A stretch of DNA of 59,741 nt from positions 1 to 59,741 of the forward strand of contig JBLKOP010000006.1 of the NCBI GenBank assembly GCA_047602905.1. The letters run 5' to 3'. Positions 24,301 through 30,944 of the stretch are shown here, in pieces. The notes beneath the pieces were generated by a model. It ran no database searches. It saw only the letters and a program-made list of their open reading frames with translations, and was not told the DNA's origin. Each line of letters opens with the position of its first letter. Positions within the stretch are counted from its first letter, which is position 1. Made by a program: the position numbers and the translations under genes. The DNA comes from SKIA01 sp047602905 (GTDB taxonomy: Archaea; Nanobdellota; Nanobdellia; Woesearchaeales; SKIA01).

Positions 24301-24654
24301 AACGAGCGAGTTCAAAAAACCTATATTCTCTCTACTGAAGGCCTTTCTAGCTTTGCTGATTACGCTTTTGAGTCGGGTAGCGTAGTGGTTGTTCCTGCTG
24401 GTCAAGAAGTACGAGCAAACCTTCGCGTATTTGCTCCGCAAGCACTAAGTAACGGCCAGTATCCGTTTCGAGTAAATATTCGTAGTGGTCAAGACGCTTC
24501 TAGTGTTGTTCTTGTTGCTAACGTAGTTGATCAAGGACACGTTTCTTCTATGCGTCAAGCACCACTTATTTCTGGTACTACACTAAGCATTCTTATTCTC
24601 TTAGTTGTTCTGGTAGGTTTATTGCTTCTTCTGGGACTACACAAAAAGAAATAG
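21400..24654 (+). CDS. Surface protein with thrombospondin type-3 and DUF11-like repeats
   Basis: A 1,084-residue membrane-anchored surface protein. A signal peptide (residues 1-22, ending ALASVSA) is followed by two copies of a Cys-rich unit with DSDRDGVADRFDNC and NPDQKDTTGNGIGDAC, which are calcium-binding thrombospondin type-3 repeats. Three Ser/Thr-rich DUF11-like domains follow (starts near LGITKQVSQS, ERVTIEKTAS and SQFSVVKGVN). A third type-3 repeat (DTDCDGIPDYRDNC...DTDGDGVGDAC) is near residues 790-825, then a CARDB-like domain. One C-terminal helix (LSILILLVVLVGLLLLLGLH) ends in KKK, so the protein faces outwards and is a likely AglB substrate. Confidence 0.82.
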   Translation: MRVAQGVFIFVCVVLALASVSATETHIICPGIEPPCTYEDQSCWVEVGDEVLPDSDRDGVADRFDNCVCTPNPDQKDTTGNGIGDACSETPPPPPEREGPIFCPGIEPPCTYEDQSCWVEVGDEVLPDSDRDGVADRFDNCVCTPNPDQKDTTGNGIGDACSETPQPPSQLGITKQVSQSTVQSGNTVTYTLQLTGLGEEATVRDQFASSQAQHQRSNVQVSGASHTGNLFSTQGMRLTNTGGSATITYQALLTNPTTTNQAITNTATVSSNRQTRTASQTVTVTPTTTPSEERVTIEKTASPSSVQGEQRVTYRIVVEGVSDEFRVQDSFRNNQPLTAPQGSRITADYSSVQTNVVGQGTITGNLQQGFTVRNLNGRAIITYFAHSKASSTQETLTNAAQLTSPTLTKSSSADVTVSPLPAGTSQFSVVKGVNNRFPRHNEVLTYSVAVRNTGDGAGSVTVTDSISNNNGVLQGTNGGQIQYEGQEVVTGRDSTGRSVVIDYSGSLASQRGITLHNLPAGVTARISYRARAHSDDLASGVRSVAENTARAGNQEDVVGVTLTGPQVTTHSQQVRLESIPAQILRCGEQFATINLNNFVSGTDDPSRYRLSVSGNRQLQVSLDQATNQLQVTDPLQEGRFSETITVTLTDDQNRISRQPITFTVLEAFSQTPILAGIPDQIIDSRDRFDTFRLRDYVQVADPSSASFYALGSELLSITIDDDSTVRLGFEQRNFDNLDLAQISEAITFGVVGCSQAEDTALFTVINDNLGGPSYPYIGSSRQKTCAISIDGRLYDDTDCDGIPDYRDNCPLVYNPDQTDTDGDGVGDACDITVVCEVRERTLAGGVTAEVNMLVRNNLPSAVSGLRAIADIPELGVSRGFTLDTVAAGAAQSVTLRPRIPACTQPGTYRVDCSLVGAQVSTGTTSTIRLSESAFCPSLGSSEADVYETQDVIAGHEYGAVFPITLRNNERVQKTYILSTEGLSSFADYAFESGSVVVVPAGQEVRANLRVFAPQALSNGQYPFRVNIRSGQDASSVVLVANVVDQGHVSSMRQAPLISGTTLSILILLVVLVGLLLLLGLHKKK
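21484..21893 (+). repeat. Tandem duplication, 222-base unit
   Basis: Bases 21484-21671 and 21706-21893 are almost letter-for-letter identical over about 185 bases. Offset is 222 bases (74 codons), so the reading frame is kept. Each copy encodes one Cys-rich thrombospondin type-3 unit of the surface protein. The lack of even silent differences indicates a recent duplication, or ongoing copy-number change or gene conversion. Confidence 0.85.
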
Positions 24655-24687
24655 TTGTTACTTGAGAATGAACACAAAAACCGAATG

Positions 24688-24695
24688 TTTATAAG
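24688..24695 (+). promoter_or_regulatory. TATA box, decides the start at 24718
   Basis: TTTATAAG lies 30 bases before the ATG at 24718, which begins a signal peptide. The open frame extends upstream to 24655 only because no stop happens to occur there. Confidence 0.6.
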
Positions 24696-24717
24696 CAAGT
24701 TCTTCCTACCACCAACA

Positions 24718-25563
24718 ATGAACAACGCTATTTTATGGGGGATGGTAGTCCTTTTCGCACTGCCAATAGCGATGGGTGCTCAGCTAACACAGCTTAGCGT
24801 TCACGCACCAAGCATACAAGCAGGAGAACCACTCACCCTAACATACACCTTAGTTGATACCAACGAGCTAGGACGAGTGACTACAGACGTGTACCTCTCA
24901 CAATCAATCAATCACCAAACTGTACAAACAGTAAGAAGTAACACGTACAAGCACAGCCAAACATTTATTCTCCCGCGAGACCACCAAGCAGGAGACGAAA
25001 TCCTTGTACGCATCAACGCACCGCACATAAGCCCAATAACAAGAAGCATAACTCTGCATCCACGACAAGCAACACAGCCAATGCCAACAGCAGAGACGGG
25101 CGTGTACGTACTCGTAGACCCTGTACGCGACGTAGTACAAGGAGACGCAGTCTACTACCGTGTACGCGTAGTAAACACGCAAAACCGCGCACAACAAGTA
25201 ACTGTAGGCCTCTCAGACGTAGGCAGCTGGGCAACATACAGAGTAGATCCAAGCCCAACAGCACTCATAGGACCACAAGAAACCTACGAAGCATACATCT
25301 ACCTCAAAGTAGATAGTAACGCAAGACCAGGAATAACGTATTTTGACGTAACAGCACAACACAACAACTTCTACGAAGCAGAAACAATCAAAATAGCAGT
25401 TCTTCAACCAATGCCACAAAAAACGCTCATACAACAAGTCATGCCTTGGATAGTGCTAGCAGCAATAATCCTCCTAGCAGCACTCCTCATAACAGCAGTA
25501 ATTAATAAGAGAAGCAAGAAAGGCAAAGGAGGTGACGATGATGAATTCATCACCTATTACTAA
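24718..25563 (+). CDS. Membrane-anchored extracellular protein
   Basis: A 281-residue exported protein with a signal peptide (MNNAILWGMVVLFALPIAMG), two Ig-like beta domains (QLTQLSVHAPSIQAGEPLTL; then GVYVLVDPVRDVVQGDAVYY, typical of bacterial-surface CARDB/NPCBM-type folds), a C-terminal helix (IVLAAIILLAALLITAVI) and a short basic/acidic tail (NKRSKKGKGGDDDEF). No named family. It overlaps the next large exported protein, so the two are probably made together and may interact. The DNA is strikingly A/C-rich on the plus strand, unlike most of the window. Confidence 0.72.
   Translation: MNNAILWGMVVLFALPIAMGAQLTQLSVHAPSIQAGEPLTLTYTLVDTNELGRVTTDVYLSQSINHQTVQTVRSNTYKHSQTFILPRDHQAGDEILVRINAPHISPITRSITLHPRQATQPMPTAETGVYVLVDPVRDVVQGDAVYYRVRVVNTQNRAQQVTVGLSDVGSWATYRVDPSPTALIGPQETYEAYIYLKVDSNARPGITYFDVTAQHNNFYEAETIKIAVLQPMPQKTLIQQVMPWIVLAAIILLAALLITAVINKRSKKGKGGDDDEFITYY
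25527..25534 (+). promoter_or_regulatory. Strong Shine-Dalgarno site
   Basis: AAAGGAGGTGA (25526-25534 core) inside the end of the upstream gene is a perfect match to an anti-Shine-Dalgarno 16S tail. It stands 5 and 8 bases before ATG codons at 25538 and 25541, and supports a start there rather than at the GTG at 25532. It fits a downstream gene of a polycistronic mRNA. Confidence 0.7.
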
Positions 25564-28123
25564 AATAGCAGCCCTACTAGTACTTGTACTCGTAGCAGGC
25601 ATGGGAGTTGCTAGTGCGGACATCGTAATTAACAAGTACGACCACCACCAGAACTTCCACGCAGCAAACGACAAAACGTTTGTGTGCAGCTGCGCAACAA
25701 CAACAGAATACTACACCGTAGAAAATCACGGAGACTTCGCAAGTATGTTCAGCTTTAGTCTAGAAGCAGAGATGGACTGGGTAAGCATGCAAGCAACCCA
25801 AGCGTACCTGCAACCAGGAGAAACCTACAGAATAGCAGTAGATATAAGTCCTCCATGCGGCCTAGAAATGGACCCTCCCTACACTGTGTACAGCACGAGC
25901 CAGTACGGACGATACGCAGTAGCGCACCAAGACGTAACCGCAACGGTGTGTGAAAGCCTACAGTTTAACGTACAACTACACGACCCAGTAACGTTACCGT
26001 GCACCGACGCAGCGTTTACTCTAGAAGTAACTAACGTAGCTCCCTACACGGACGAGTACAGCCTATCAGTAGATGATGACGCAGTACTGCTCAGCACAGA
26101 GTATGTGCGTTTACAAGCAGGAGAGACAGCAAACATCCCTGCAAGAGCAAGGTGGAGTTGTGAGGTAAGCGGACTACAAGAAGTGCAGTTTCAAGCAACT
26201 GCTCAGAGTAGTGGTAGCACGCATGAGCAAACAAGAAGTGTACGCATAATAGATGATTACGAGTACTTGCTTGAGCGAGTAAACACACAAAGCAATGTGT
26301 GCAGTCAAGAAACAAGCAAGCAACAAATAGCAATAACCAACATCGCACAAACACCAAACACGTACAACCTACGACACAGAGGACCAAGCTTTGCCACGCT
26401 AAGTGAGAGCGTACTTGTTCTTCAGCCAGGACAAACCAAAGTCGTAGACATAACCCTTAACCCGCCTGTAGGCAGTCAAGGAAGCTACACGAGTACTGTA
26501 CGAGCCTATAACGAGTTTGGAGGAGTGCATAAAGACCTCAGCGTAGACTACAACGTAAACCACTGCTACGAAAGCCTAGTAACGATAAGCCCAGCAGAGA
26601 TGAATGTGTGCGCAGGCTGGACTGACACGCACGTACGAGTAGAGAACCGAGGAGTAAGCACAGAAACCTTCACGCTCATAGCAGAAGGAGAGCTGTACAG
26701 CGAACTAAACAGAAACGTCTTTACTCTACGACCAGGAGAGCACGCAGACGCAATACTCAATATTAGCGTGCCTGACGAGACAGCAACAAGAAACGTAGAG
26801 CTCACGGTACGACAAACACCAGGAATTGACAAAACAATCAGTATACCAGTAAACGCACTAAGTAACGCTGCGTGCACCGACTTTGTCGTTGATGTACAAA
26901 AATACACGGTGTATCGTGACGAGAACGTACTACCAGTACTTGTCAAAAACAACGGAATACGAGCAACAAACTACGAGCTTAGCGCAAGAAGTAGCGTAGC
27001 AGTAATTCAAGAAGACAACCTCTTCTTAGCAGCTGGCGAGTACGGAGTAGTACACGTCATTGTGCCACAAGCAGACCAAGTAGCTGATGGACAGTACGTT
27101 GTTGAACTAACCGCAACTAGTGATCGCAGCACGTACCGTAAAGACCTTCACCTAACCATAAAGGACAAAGGCTTCTTTACGCGAATGTATGAGCAAATAG
27201 CGTTTAGTGACGCAGGAACCACGAACTGGTGCGTTCTCTTCGCGCTCATCTTCTTCGCGCTAGCAATCATCTTAGCAATCGTTGCTTTGCTAGTACAAGC
27301 AGGCAACATGCCAGGATGGGTGATGACACCAGCAGGAGTGCACACAGCAAAGACTGTTCTGTTCGTACTAGCAGGCTTGCTCGCACTAGTAGCAATTGTC
27401 TTGTTCGTAACAACAGACGTGCCTCGAGGGTATGAAGAGCCGTTTATGGGAAGCGACTACTCAGCATTGTATCATGAGTTTGGAGCAAACGACATCTACG
27501 ATTTGGATTTGTCCATGTACTTTAGCGACCCAGATGGTGATCCGTTAACGTATACGCACAGCCAACCAGCAAACTTACGCATAAGTATCGAGGACAACGT
27601 CGCTCGTATACGAGCAGCTGGTAGTTGGTCAGGAACCGCTCCTGTAGTGTTTACCGCTACAGACCCTCACGGAGCAAGCGTTGATAGTCCTATCATGACT
27701 CTCCGAGCGATTCCTCAAGTCCCTGTTACGTTTTGGGATTGGATTGTTTCGTACTGTAAAGCAGTAAACTTCTTGCTTCTTGCAGTAGTTGCTCTGCTCT
27801 TAGTAGCGATTCTGCGAGCAAGACCTACTCGTGAAGTACAAACACGTGCTGATGGAAAAGTCGTTCCTGTAAGTCAGGTAATAAGTCCTTCTGCAAGCGT
27901 TAGTGCTCGTGAAAAAACACAAGTGCATGGTGACGTAGTTGCTGGCGATAAGATCACGTACAGTGGTCGCGAGGAGTTGTACGTGGCTAGTGTTAACGGA
28001 AAGAAATTCCATCCTATGGACAGTCATTTCGTTGCTCGCATGCCTAAAGAGAAGCGCATCGTTTTCAGAACAAAAGAAGAAGCTATCCGTGCAGGATATT
28101 CTCCTAGTAAGCAAGTACGCTAA
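25541..28123 (+). CDS. Large exported protein with Ig-like repeats and an Ada-like cytoplasmic tail
   Basis: An 860-residue protein. A signal peptide (IAALLVLVLVAGMGVASA) is followed by four or five beta-rich repeats with a shared pattern of Cys, VxNxG and LxPGE/LQPGQ (for example LQPGETYRIAVDISPPCG, LRPGEHADAILNISVPDE), then two adjacent helices near residues 565-590 and 605-628. A cadherin-like domain (DLSMYFSDPDGDPLTY) and a third helix (FLLLAVVALLLVAILRARP) follow. The tail ends YVASVNGKKFHPMDSHFVAR...EEAIRAGYSPSKQ. This matches the Ada-type metal-binding fold seen at the end of many DPANN proteins, but every expected Cys is replaced. Codon style changes near 27.4 kb, from A/C-rich to T-rich. 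Confidence 0.72.
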   Translation: MNSSPITKIAALLVLVLVAGMGVASADIVINKYDHHQNFHAANDKTFVCSCATTTEYYTVENHGDFASMFSFSLEAEMDWVSMQATQAYLQPGETYRIAVDISPPCGLEMDPPYTVYSTSQYGRYAVAHQDVTATVCESLQFNVQLHDPVTLPCTDAAFTLEVTNVAPYTDEYSLSVDDDAVLLSTEYVRLQAGETANIPARARWSCEVSGLQEVQFQATAQSSGSTHEQTRSVRIIDDYEYLLERVNTQSNVCSQETSKQQIAITNIAQTPNTYNLRHRGPSFATLSESVLVLQPGQTKVVDITLNPPVGSQGSYTSTVRAYNEFGGVHKDLSVDYNVNHCYESLVTISPAEMNVCAGWTDTHVRVENRGVSTETFTLIAEGELYSELNRNVFTLRPGEHADAILNISVPDETATRNVELTVRQTPGIDKTISIPVNALSNAACTDFVVDVQKYTVYRDENVLPVLVKNNGIRATNYELSARSSVAVIQEDNLFLAAGEYGVVHVIVPQADQVADGQYVVELTATSDRSTYRKDLHLTIKDKGFFTRMYEQIAFSDAGTTNWCVLFALIFFALAIILAIVALLVQAGNMPGWVMTPAGVHTAKTVLFVLAGLLALVAIVLFVTTDVPRGYEEPFMGSDYSALYHEFGANDIYDLDLSMYFSDPDGDPLTYTHSQPANLRISIEDNVARIRAAGSWSGTAPVVFTATDPHGASVDSPIMTLRAIPQVPVTFWDWIVSYCKAVNFLLLAVVALLLVAILRARPTREVQTRADGKVVPVSQVISPSASVSAREKTQVHGDVVAGDKITYSGREELYVASVNGKKFHPMDSHFVARMPKEKRIVFRTKEEAIRAGYSPSKQVR

Positions 28124-28318
28124 GAATCACAAAAAATATTTTTTTTCTTTTTTTCTCACTGGACATGTACAGCCGAAACACTCAATATCCTCTATATCAC
28201 TTATGCGAGAAAGAAGTGTTTTGTGTAAAAAGCATTTTTTTCTAAGAGAAAAAGAATATCAAGAGTCATCTTTAAAAAAGGCAAGAGGATTCGTATACGT
28301 AGTCCTGAGGACATTCAG
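28124..28318. other. Intergenic region before the tRNA gene
   Basis: The 195-base gap contains T-rich tracts right after the surface-protein stop (28137-28155), probably a terminator. The inverted copy of the shared motif follows at 28155-28174, then an A/T-rich box at 28271-28279 some 40-48 bases before the tRNA, which should be its TATA element. A small inverted repeat (CCTGA/TCAGG, 28304-28319) touches the first base of the tRNA. Confidence 0.45.
28155..28174 (-). promoter_or_regulatory. Third copy of the GTCCAGTGAG motif
   Basis: In minus sense this reads GCTGTACATGTCCAGTGAGA. The galE copy (2832-2850) reads GCTGTACGTGTCCAGTGAG, one base different over 19, and the radA copy shares GTGTCCAGTG. 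Here only one TCCAGTGAG unit is present. Confidence 0.45.
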
Positions 28319-28432
28319 GGGGCTATAGTTTAGTCTGGTAAAACAGCCGGCTCCAAATTCTGGAGCGCTGAGACGTTTAACGTTGATGACAGGAGATCCC
28401 GGCCGCCGGGGGTTCAAATCCCTCTAGCCCCT
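28319..28432 (+). tRNA. trnW: tRNA-Trp (CCA) with a 41-nt intron
   Basis: Acceptor stem GGGGCTA (28319-28325) pairs with TAGCCCC (28425-28431). The D stem is GTTT/AAAC, and the anticodon stem GCCGG (28346-28350) pairs with CCGGC (28399-28403). The T arm has GGGGG TTCAAAT CCCTC. The loop reads CTCCAA then the intron, giving anticodon CCA at 28353-28355. The intron is flanked by a bulge-helix-bulge: CTCC (28351-28354) pairs with GGAG (28392-28395), with three-base bulges AAA and ATC. Cleavage after the second base of each bulge removes 28357-28397, the normal archaeal site between positions 37 and 38. The discriminator base would be T, unusual for Trp. CCA is not encoded; a T run (28433-28439) follows. 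Confidence 0.92.
28357..28397 (+). ncRNA. tRNA-Trp intron with box C/D guide elements
   Basis: The intron holds CTGA (box D-like, 28368-28371) and TGATGA (box C-like, 28384-28389) on either side of a small ACGT/ACGT hairpin, as in an internal D'/C' kink-turn. Just before CTGA, TGGAGC (28361-28366) is complementary to GCTCCA of the anticodon loop. The fifth base before box D pairs with C34. By the D+5 rule this predicts 2'-O-methylation of C34 of the same tRNA. Known archaeal tRNA-Trp introns guide Cm34 and Um39; here position 39 is C, and the second C/D pair is not evident. Confidence 0.7.
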
Positions 28433-28459
28433 CTTTTTTCACTCTCACAACAAGCAACA

Positions 28460-28467
28460 TTTATAAG
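28460..28467 (+). promoter_or_regulatory. TATA box for the 28490 gene
   Basis: TTTATAAG, 30 bases before the ATG at 28490. Leaderless spacing. Confidence 0.6.
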
Positions 28468-28489
28468 TATTGGCGCAACAAAAGTATGT

Positions 28490-29005
28490 ATGGATCAGCG
28501 AGAGTTCAATAAGCAGATGGGTTCGTACCTGAAGGATCGTAAAGGTTCTTCTTCAAGAAGCTCTTCTGGTAAAGGATTTTTTTCTTCTCTTAAGAGTTCT
28601 TTTAGTGTTGAGGTAGTTGATGATGATAAGCCTGTTCAGCAACCAGATTCTGTTTCTGTTGAGGATGTTCAGGCTGTTATGCGTGGTGAGCACCTACACG
28701 CTTCTGAGGATGATTTTGATGAGGAAGCGTTTGTTGAGGAGTACAAGCCGAAGGGTTTTTGGGCTTCTCTTAAGGAGTCGTTGTTTGGGAGTTTTTCTGA
28801 GCAAGAATTACTTCATGAAGAGCCTGTAGCTGTTATTGAGCGCAAGCGGTCTTCTGCTGTTGATGAAGATGTTAAGGAGATGCTTCGTACCTGTGTTTCG
28901 TGGGTTAATCTTCTTCCTAGCGAGGAGATTTCTCGTATTAAGCGTTCTCCTGAGTATGAGGAGTTTAAGCGTTTGCTTGAGAAGTACGAGCTGATTAAAA
29001 AGTAA
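28490..29005 (+). CDS. Hypothetical protein with Ser-rich linker (171 aa)
   Basis: No named family recognised. The N-terminus (MDQREFNKQMGSYLKDRKGS) is followed by a Ser-rich basic stretch. The hydrophobic-basic unit KGFFSSLKSSFS recurs in changed form as KGFWASLKESLFGSFS near residue 88; these could be amphipathic membrane- or protein-binding helices. The middle is acidic (EDDFDEEAFVEEY) and the C-terminus helical (EEISRIKRSPEYEEFKRLLE). Its stop overlaps the next ATG by one base, so the two are a translation unit. Confidence 0.6.
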   Translation: MDQREFNKQMGSYLKDRKGSSSRSSSGKGFFSSLKSSFSVEVVDDDKPVQQPDSVSVEDVQAVMRGEHLHASEDDFDEEAFVEEYKPKGFWASLKESLFGSFSEQELLHEEPVAVIERKRSSAVDEDVKEMLRTCVSWVNLLPSEEISRIKRSPEYEEFKRLLEKYELIKK

Positions 29006-29343
29006 TGGCGGCAGGAGATCCTCGTTTACAAGCACTATTTGATTCCTTTGTTGAGATTAATTCTCTTGATGATTTAGCAAATCTTTCTCCAGGTGATGTT
29101 GTTAATGTAAAAAATCGTAATCCTCATATAGTTAGGCAAGCAAACAATCAGTCTATTGATTTGTATAGCGTATGGTTTGATGAAGTAGTTGAGACGTCCT
29201 TTGATTTAGAAACGGTATCTGTTATGGGTAATAGGATTGTTCCTGCTTTGTTTCCTAAATATACTTCTTTTAGTAAAGAACATGATGGCAAAGAGTATGC
29301 TTGGCGAGCGGAGAAACTTCGCAATGTTGGGTTGCTAGAGTAG
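29005..29343 (+). CDS. Hypothetical protein (112 aa)
   Basis: A small mixed alpha/beta protein (DPRLQALFDSFVEINSLDDL, LSPGDVVNVKNRNPHIVRQA). The text resembles short DPANN-specific proteins, but I do not recognise the family. It is translationally coupled to the preceding gene (TAATG) and ends three bases before the convergent GTPase gene. Confidence 0.55.
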   Translation: MAAGDPRLQALFDSFVEINSLDDLANLSPGDVVNVKNRNPHIVRQANNQSIDLYSVWFDEVVETSFDLETVSVMGNRIVPALFPKYTSFSKEHDGKEYAWRAEKLRNVGLLE

Positions 29344-29346
29344 TTC

Positions 29347-30540
29347 TTATTTTGCGCTGATGATTTCTATTACGTCTCTGTGTTCTAGTACGTGGTCTTT
29401 TGCTACGGGGATTTTTTTCTTTACGTCTATTGCTCGTATGAAGTGTTTTGCAAAGTCTGTGTGTAGGTGTCTTGCGAAGTCGAGTGCTGTTGTTGTTTTT
29501 GGTAGTAAGAAGCAGTCTGGTAGTCTGTTTCCTTCTTTGTCTTCGAGTTTTTTTGTTCCTCCTGGGTATATTGCTTTGTATTCTAGTAAGTTGAAGACTG
29601 CTTTGTTCATTACTTCTTGTACTCCTGTGTTGTTGTGTTCGTCTAGAAACGCTTTTGCGTAGTTGAGTGCTGCTGTTTGTTTGTCGTTGAGTGCTTCTTT
29701 TTTGAGTATTTCAAAGTTCTCTTCTCCTGGTTGGTAGTTGATGAGTTTTGCTTTGTCTGCTTCTCTCAGAGCGAGTTCTAGTTCTGCGCTGCACGGTACT
29801 ATTATTGTTTCTGGGTGTGCTTCTTGTATTCTTTTGAGGTTTTCTTTGCTGGTGTTCTTGTCTATTTTGTTTGCTGCTAGCAGTATTGGTTTGCTTTTTT
29901 TTCGTATGAACGTGCAGAAGGATAGTAGGTTGTTCTCATCCCATTGCATGAGGTTTTCTGGTTGTTCTTTGAGTGCTTCTTTGATGTGGCTTTCTGTTAC
30001 TCGCAGGCCGCTGAGTTTTTCTAGCAGTACGGTTTCTGGTTTCATCTTTTCTTGTTGTATTCTTCTTGCGAGTCTTTGCCAGTCTTTTTGTAGTACTGTT
30101 AGGTACCATTGGTTGAGTTCTTCTTCTAGGAATTGTACGTCTGTTAGTGGGTCGTGGCTTCCTGGGCTTACTTCTTCTCCTTCTTCGTTTACGCTTCCAC
30201 TTGTGTCTATGATGTGTATGAGCGCGTCTGCTTCGTTTAAGTCGTTAAGAAACGCTAGTCCTCTTCCTCGTCCTTTGTGTGCTCCTGGTACGAGTCCTGC
30301 TACGTCTATGAGTTCGAATGGTACGTATCGTTTATTGTTTGTGCACCATCCTGTTCTTGGGTTGCATTGTGTTTGTAGTTCTTTGTCTACGCAAGGAATT
30401 TTTATGTGTGCGAATCCTGTGTTTGCTTCTATTGTTGTAAACGGGTAGTTTGCTATGTCTACGTTCATGAGTGTTGCTGCTTTGAAGAACGTGCTTTTTC
30501 CTACTGATGGTTTTCCTACTATGCCTATCTTTACTGCCAT
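29347..30540 (-). CDS. YchF/Ygr210-related GTPase with TGS domain
   Basis: A 397-residue Obg-class P-loop NTPase thought to act on ribosomes. G1 is GIVGKPSVGKSTFFKAATL (Walker A at residues ~8-15). TTIEAN is G2, DVAGLVPGAHKGRGRGLAFL is G3 with the long glycine run of the family, and AANKID near residue 240 is G4. Residues ~325-397 (YPGGTKKLEDKEG...ALDFARHLHTDFAKHFIRAI...VLEHRDVIEI) are a TGS domain. This is the normal archaeal length and layout. Confidence 0.9.
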   Translation of the reverse strand: MAVKIGIVGKPSVGKSTFFKAATLMNVDIANYPFTTIEANTGFAHIKIPCVDKELQTQCNPRTGWCTNNKRYVPFELIDVAGLVPGAHKGRGRGLAFLNDLNEADALIHIIDTSGSVNEEGEEVSPGSHDPLTDVQFLEEELNQWYLTVLQKDWQRLARRIQQEKMKPETVLLEKLSGLRVTESHIKEALKEQPENLMQWDENNLLSFCTFIRKKSKPILLAANKIDKNTSKENLKRIQEAHPETIIVPCSAELELALREADKAKLINYQPGEENFEILKKEALNDKQTAALNYAKAFLDEHNNTGVQEVMNKAVFNLLEYKAIYPGGTKKLEDKEGNRLPDCFLLPKTTTALDFARHLHTDFAKHFIRAIDVKKKIPVAKDHVLEHRDVIEIISAK

Positions 30541-30635
30541 GTGTTTATGTGTGGAGTTTTTTGTTCTTCTTAAAGTCTTGCAATAACAAAATTTATAAGT
30601 AACTTAGCTTTTATTACTTGTATAAGTGATGTAAC

Positions 30636-30818
30636 TTGTTAACATCTCGGGAACTCGAAGTTCTTACGTTACGTAAGGACAACCGCACTCAACAAGAAGT
30701 AGCTGCGCAGCTTGGTATTAGTCAAGCGGCTGTTTCTTCGTTTGAGAATAACGCGAAAAAAAAGATCGAGGACGCTAAAGAGACTCTTAGACAAGCTTCA
30801 CTTCTTGGCTACTCCTAA
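30636..30818 (+). CDS. Short Tfx-like helix-turn-helix protein
   Basis: A 60-residue DNA-binding protein. LTSRELEVLTLRKDNRTQQE and VAAQLGISQAAVSSFENNAKKKI match the N-terminal HTH of the archaeal Tfx regulators, but the usual C-terminal half (another 60-80 residues) is absent. The only start in frame is TTG at 30636, about 40 bases after a TATA-like AATTTATAAG (30589-30598). It could be a minimal regulator or a truncated one. Confidence 0.55.
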   Translation: MLTSRELEVLTLRKDNRTQQEVAAQLGISQAAVSSFENNAKKKIEDAKETLRQASLLGYS

Positions 30819-30836
30819 CCTCATTTGGAGAGAGTG

Positions 30837-30888
30837 GGTGAGCCAGGCAGCAAGCATACCCCCTATGACTTTTTTTTGCCTGGCCACC
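30837..30888 (+). ncRNA. Strong hairpin between two genes, terminator or small RNA
   Basis: GGTGAGCCAGGCA (30837-30849) pairs with TGCCTGGCCACC (30877-30888), 12 base pairs with one bulged A. It encloses a 27-base loop with a C5 run and a T8 run, and a T-rich run (CCTTTTTTTCTCC) follows. This is the most stable hairpin noticed in the window. It could terminate the Tfx-like gene's transcript or be a structured RNA. Confidence 0.4.
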
Positions 30889-30944
30889 AACTTCCTTTTT
30901 TTCTCCATAACAATTATATATGCGAAACGCTTTCTGTTACCACT

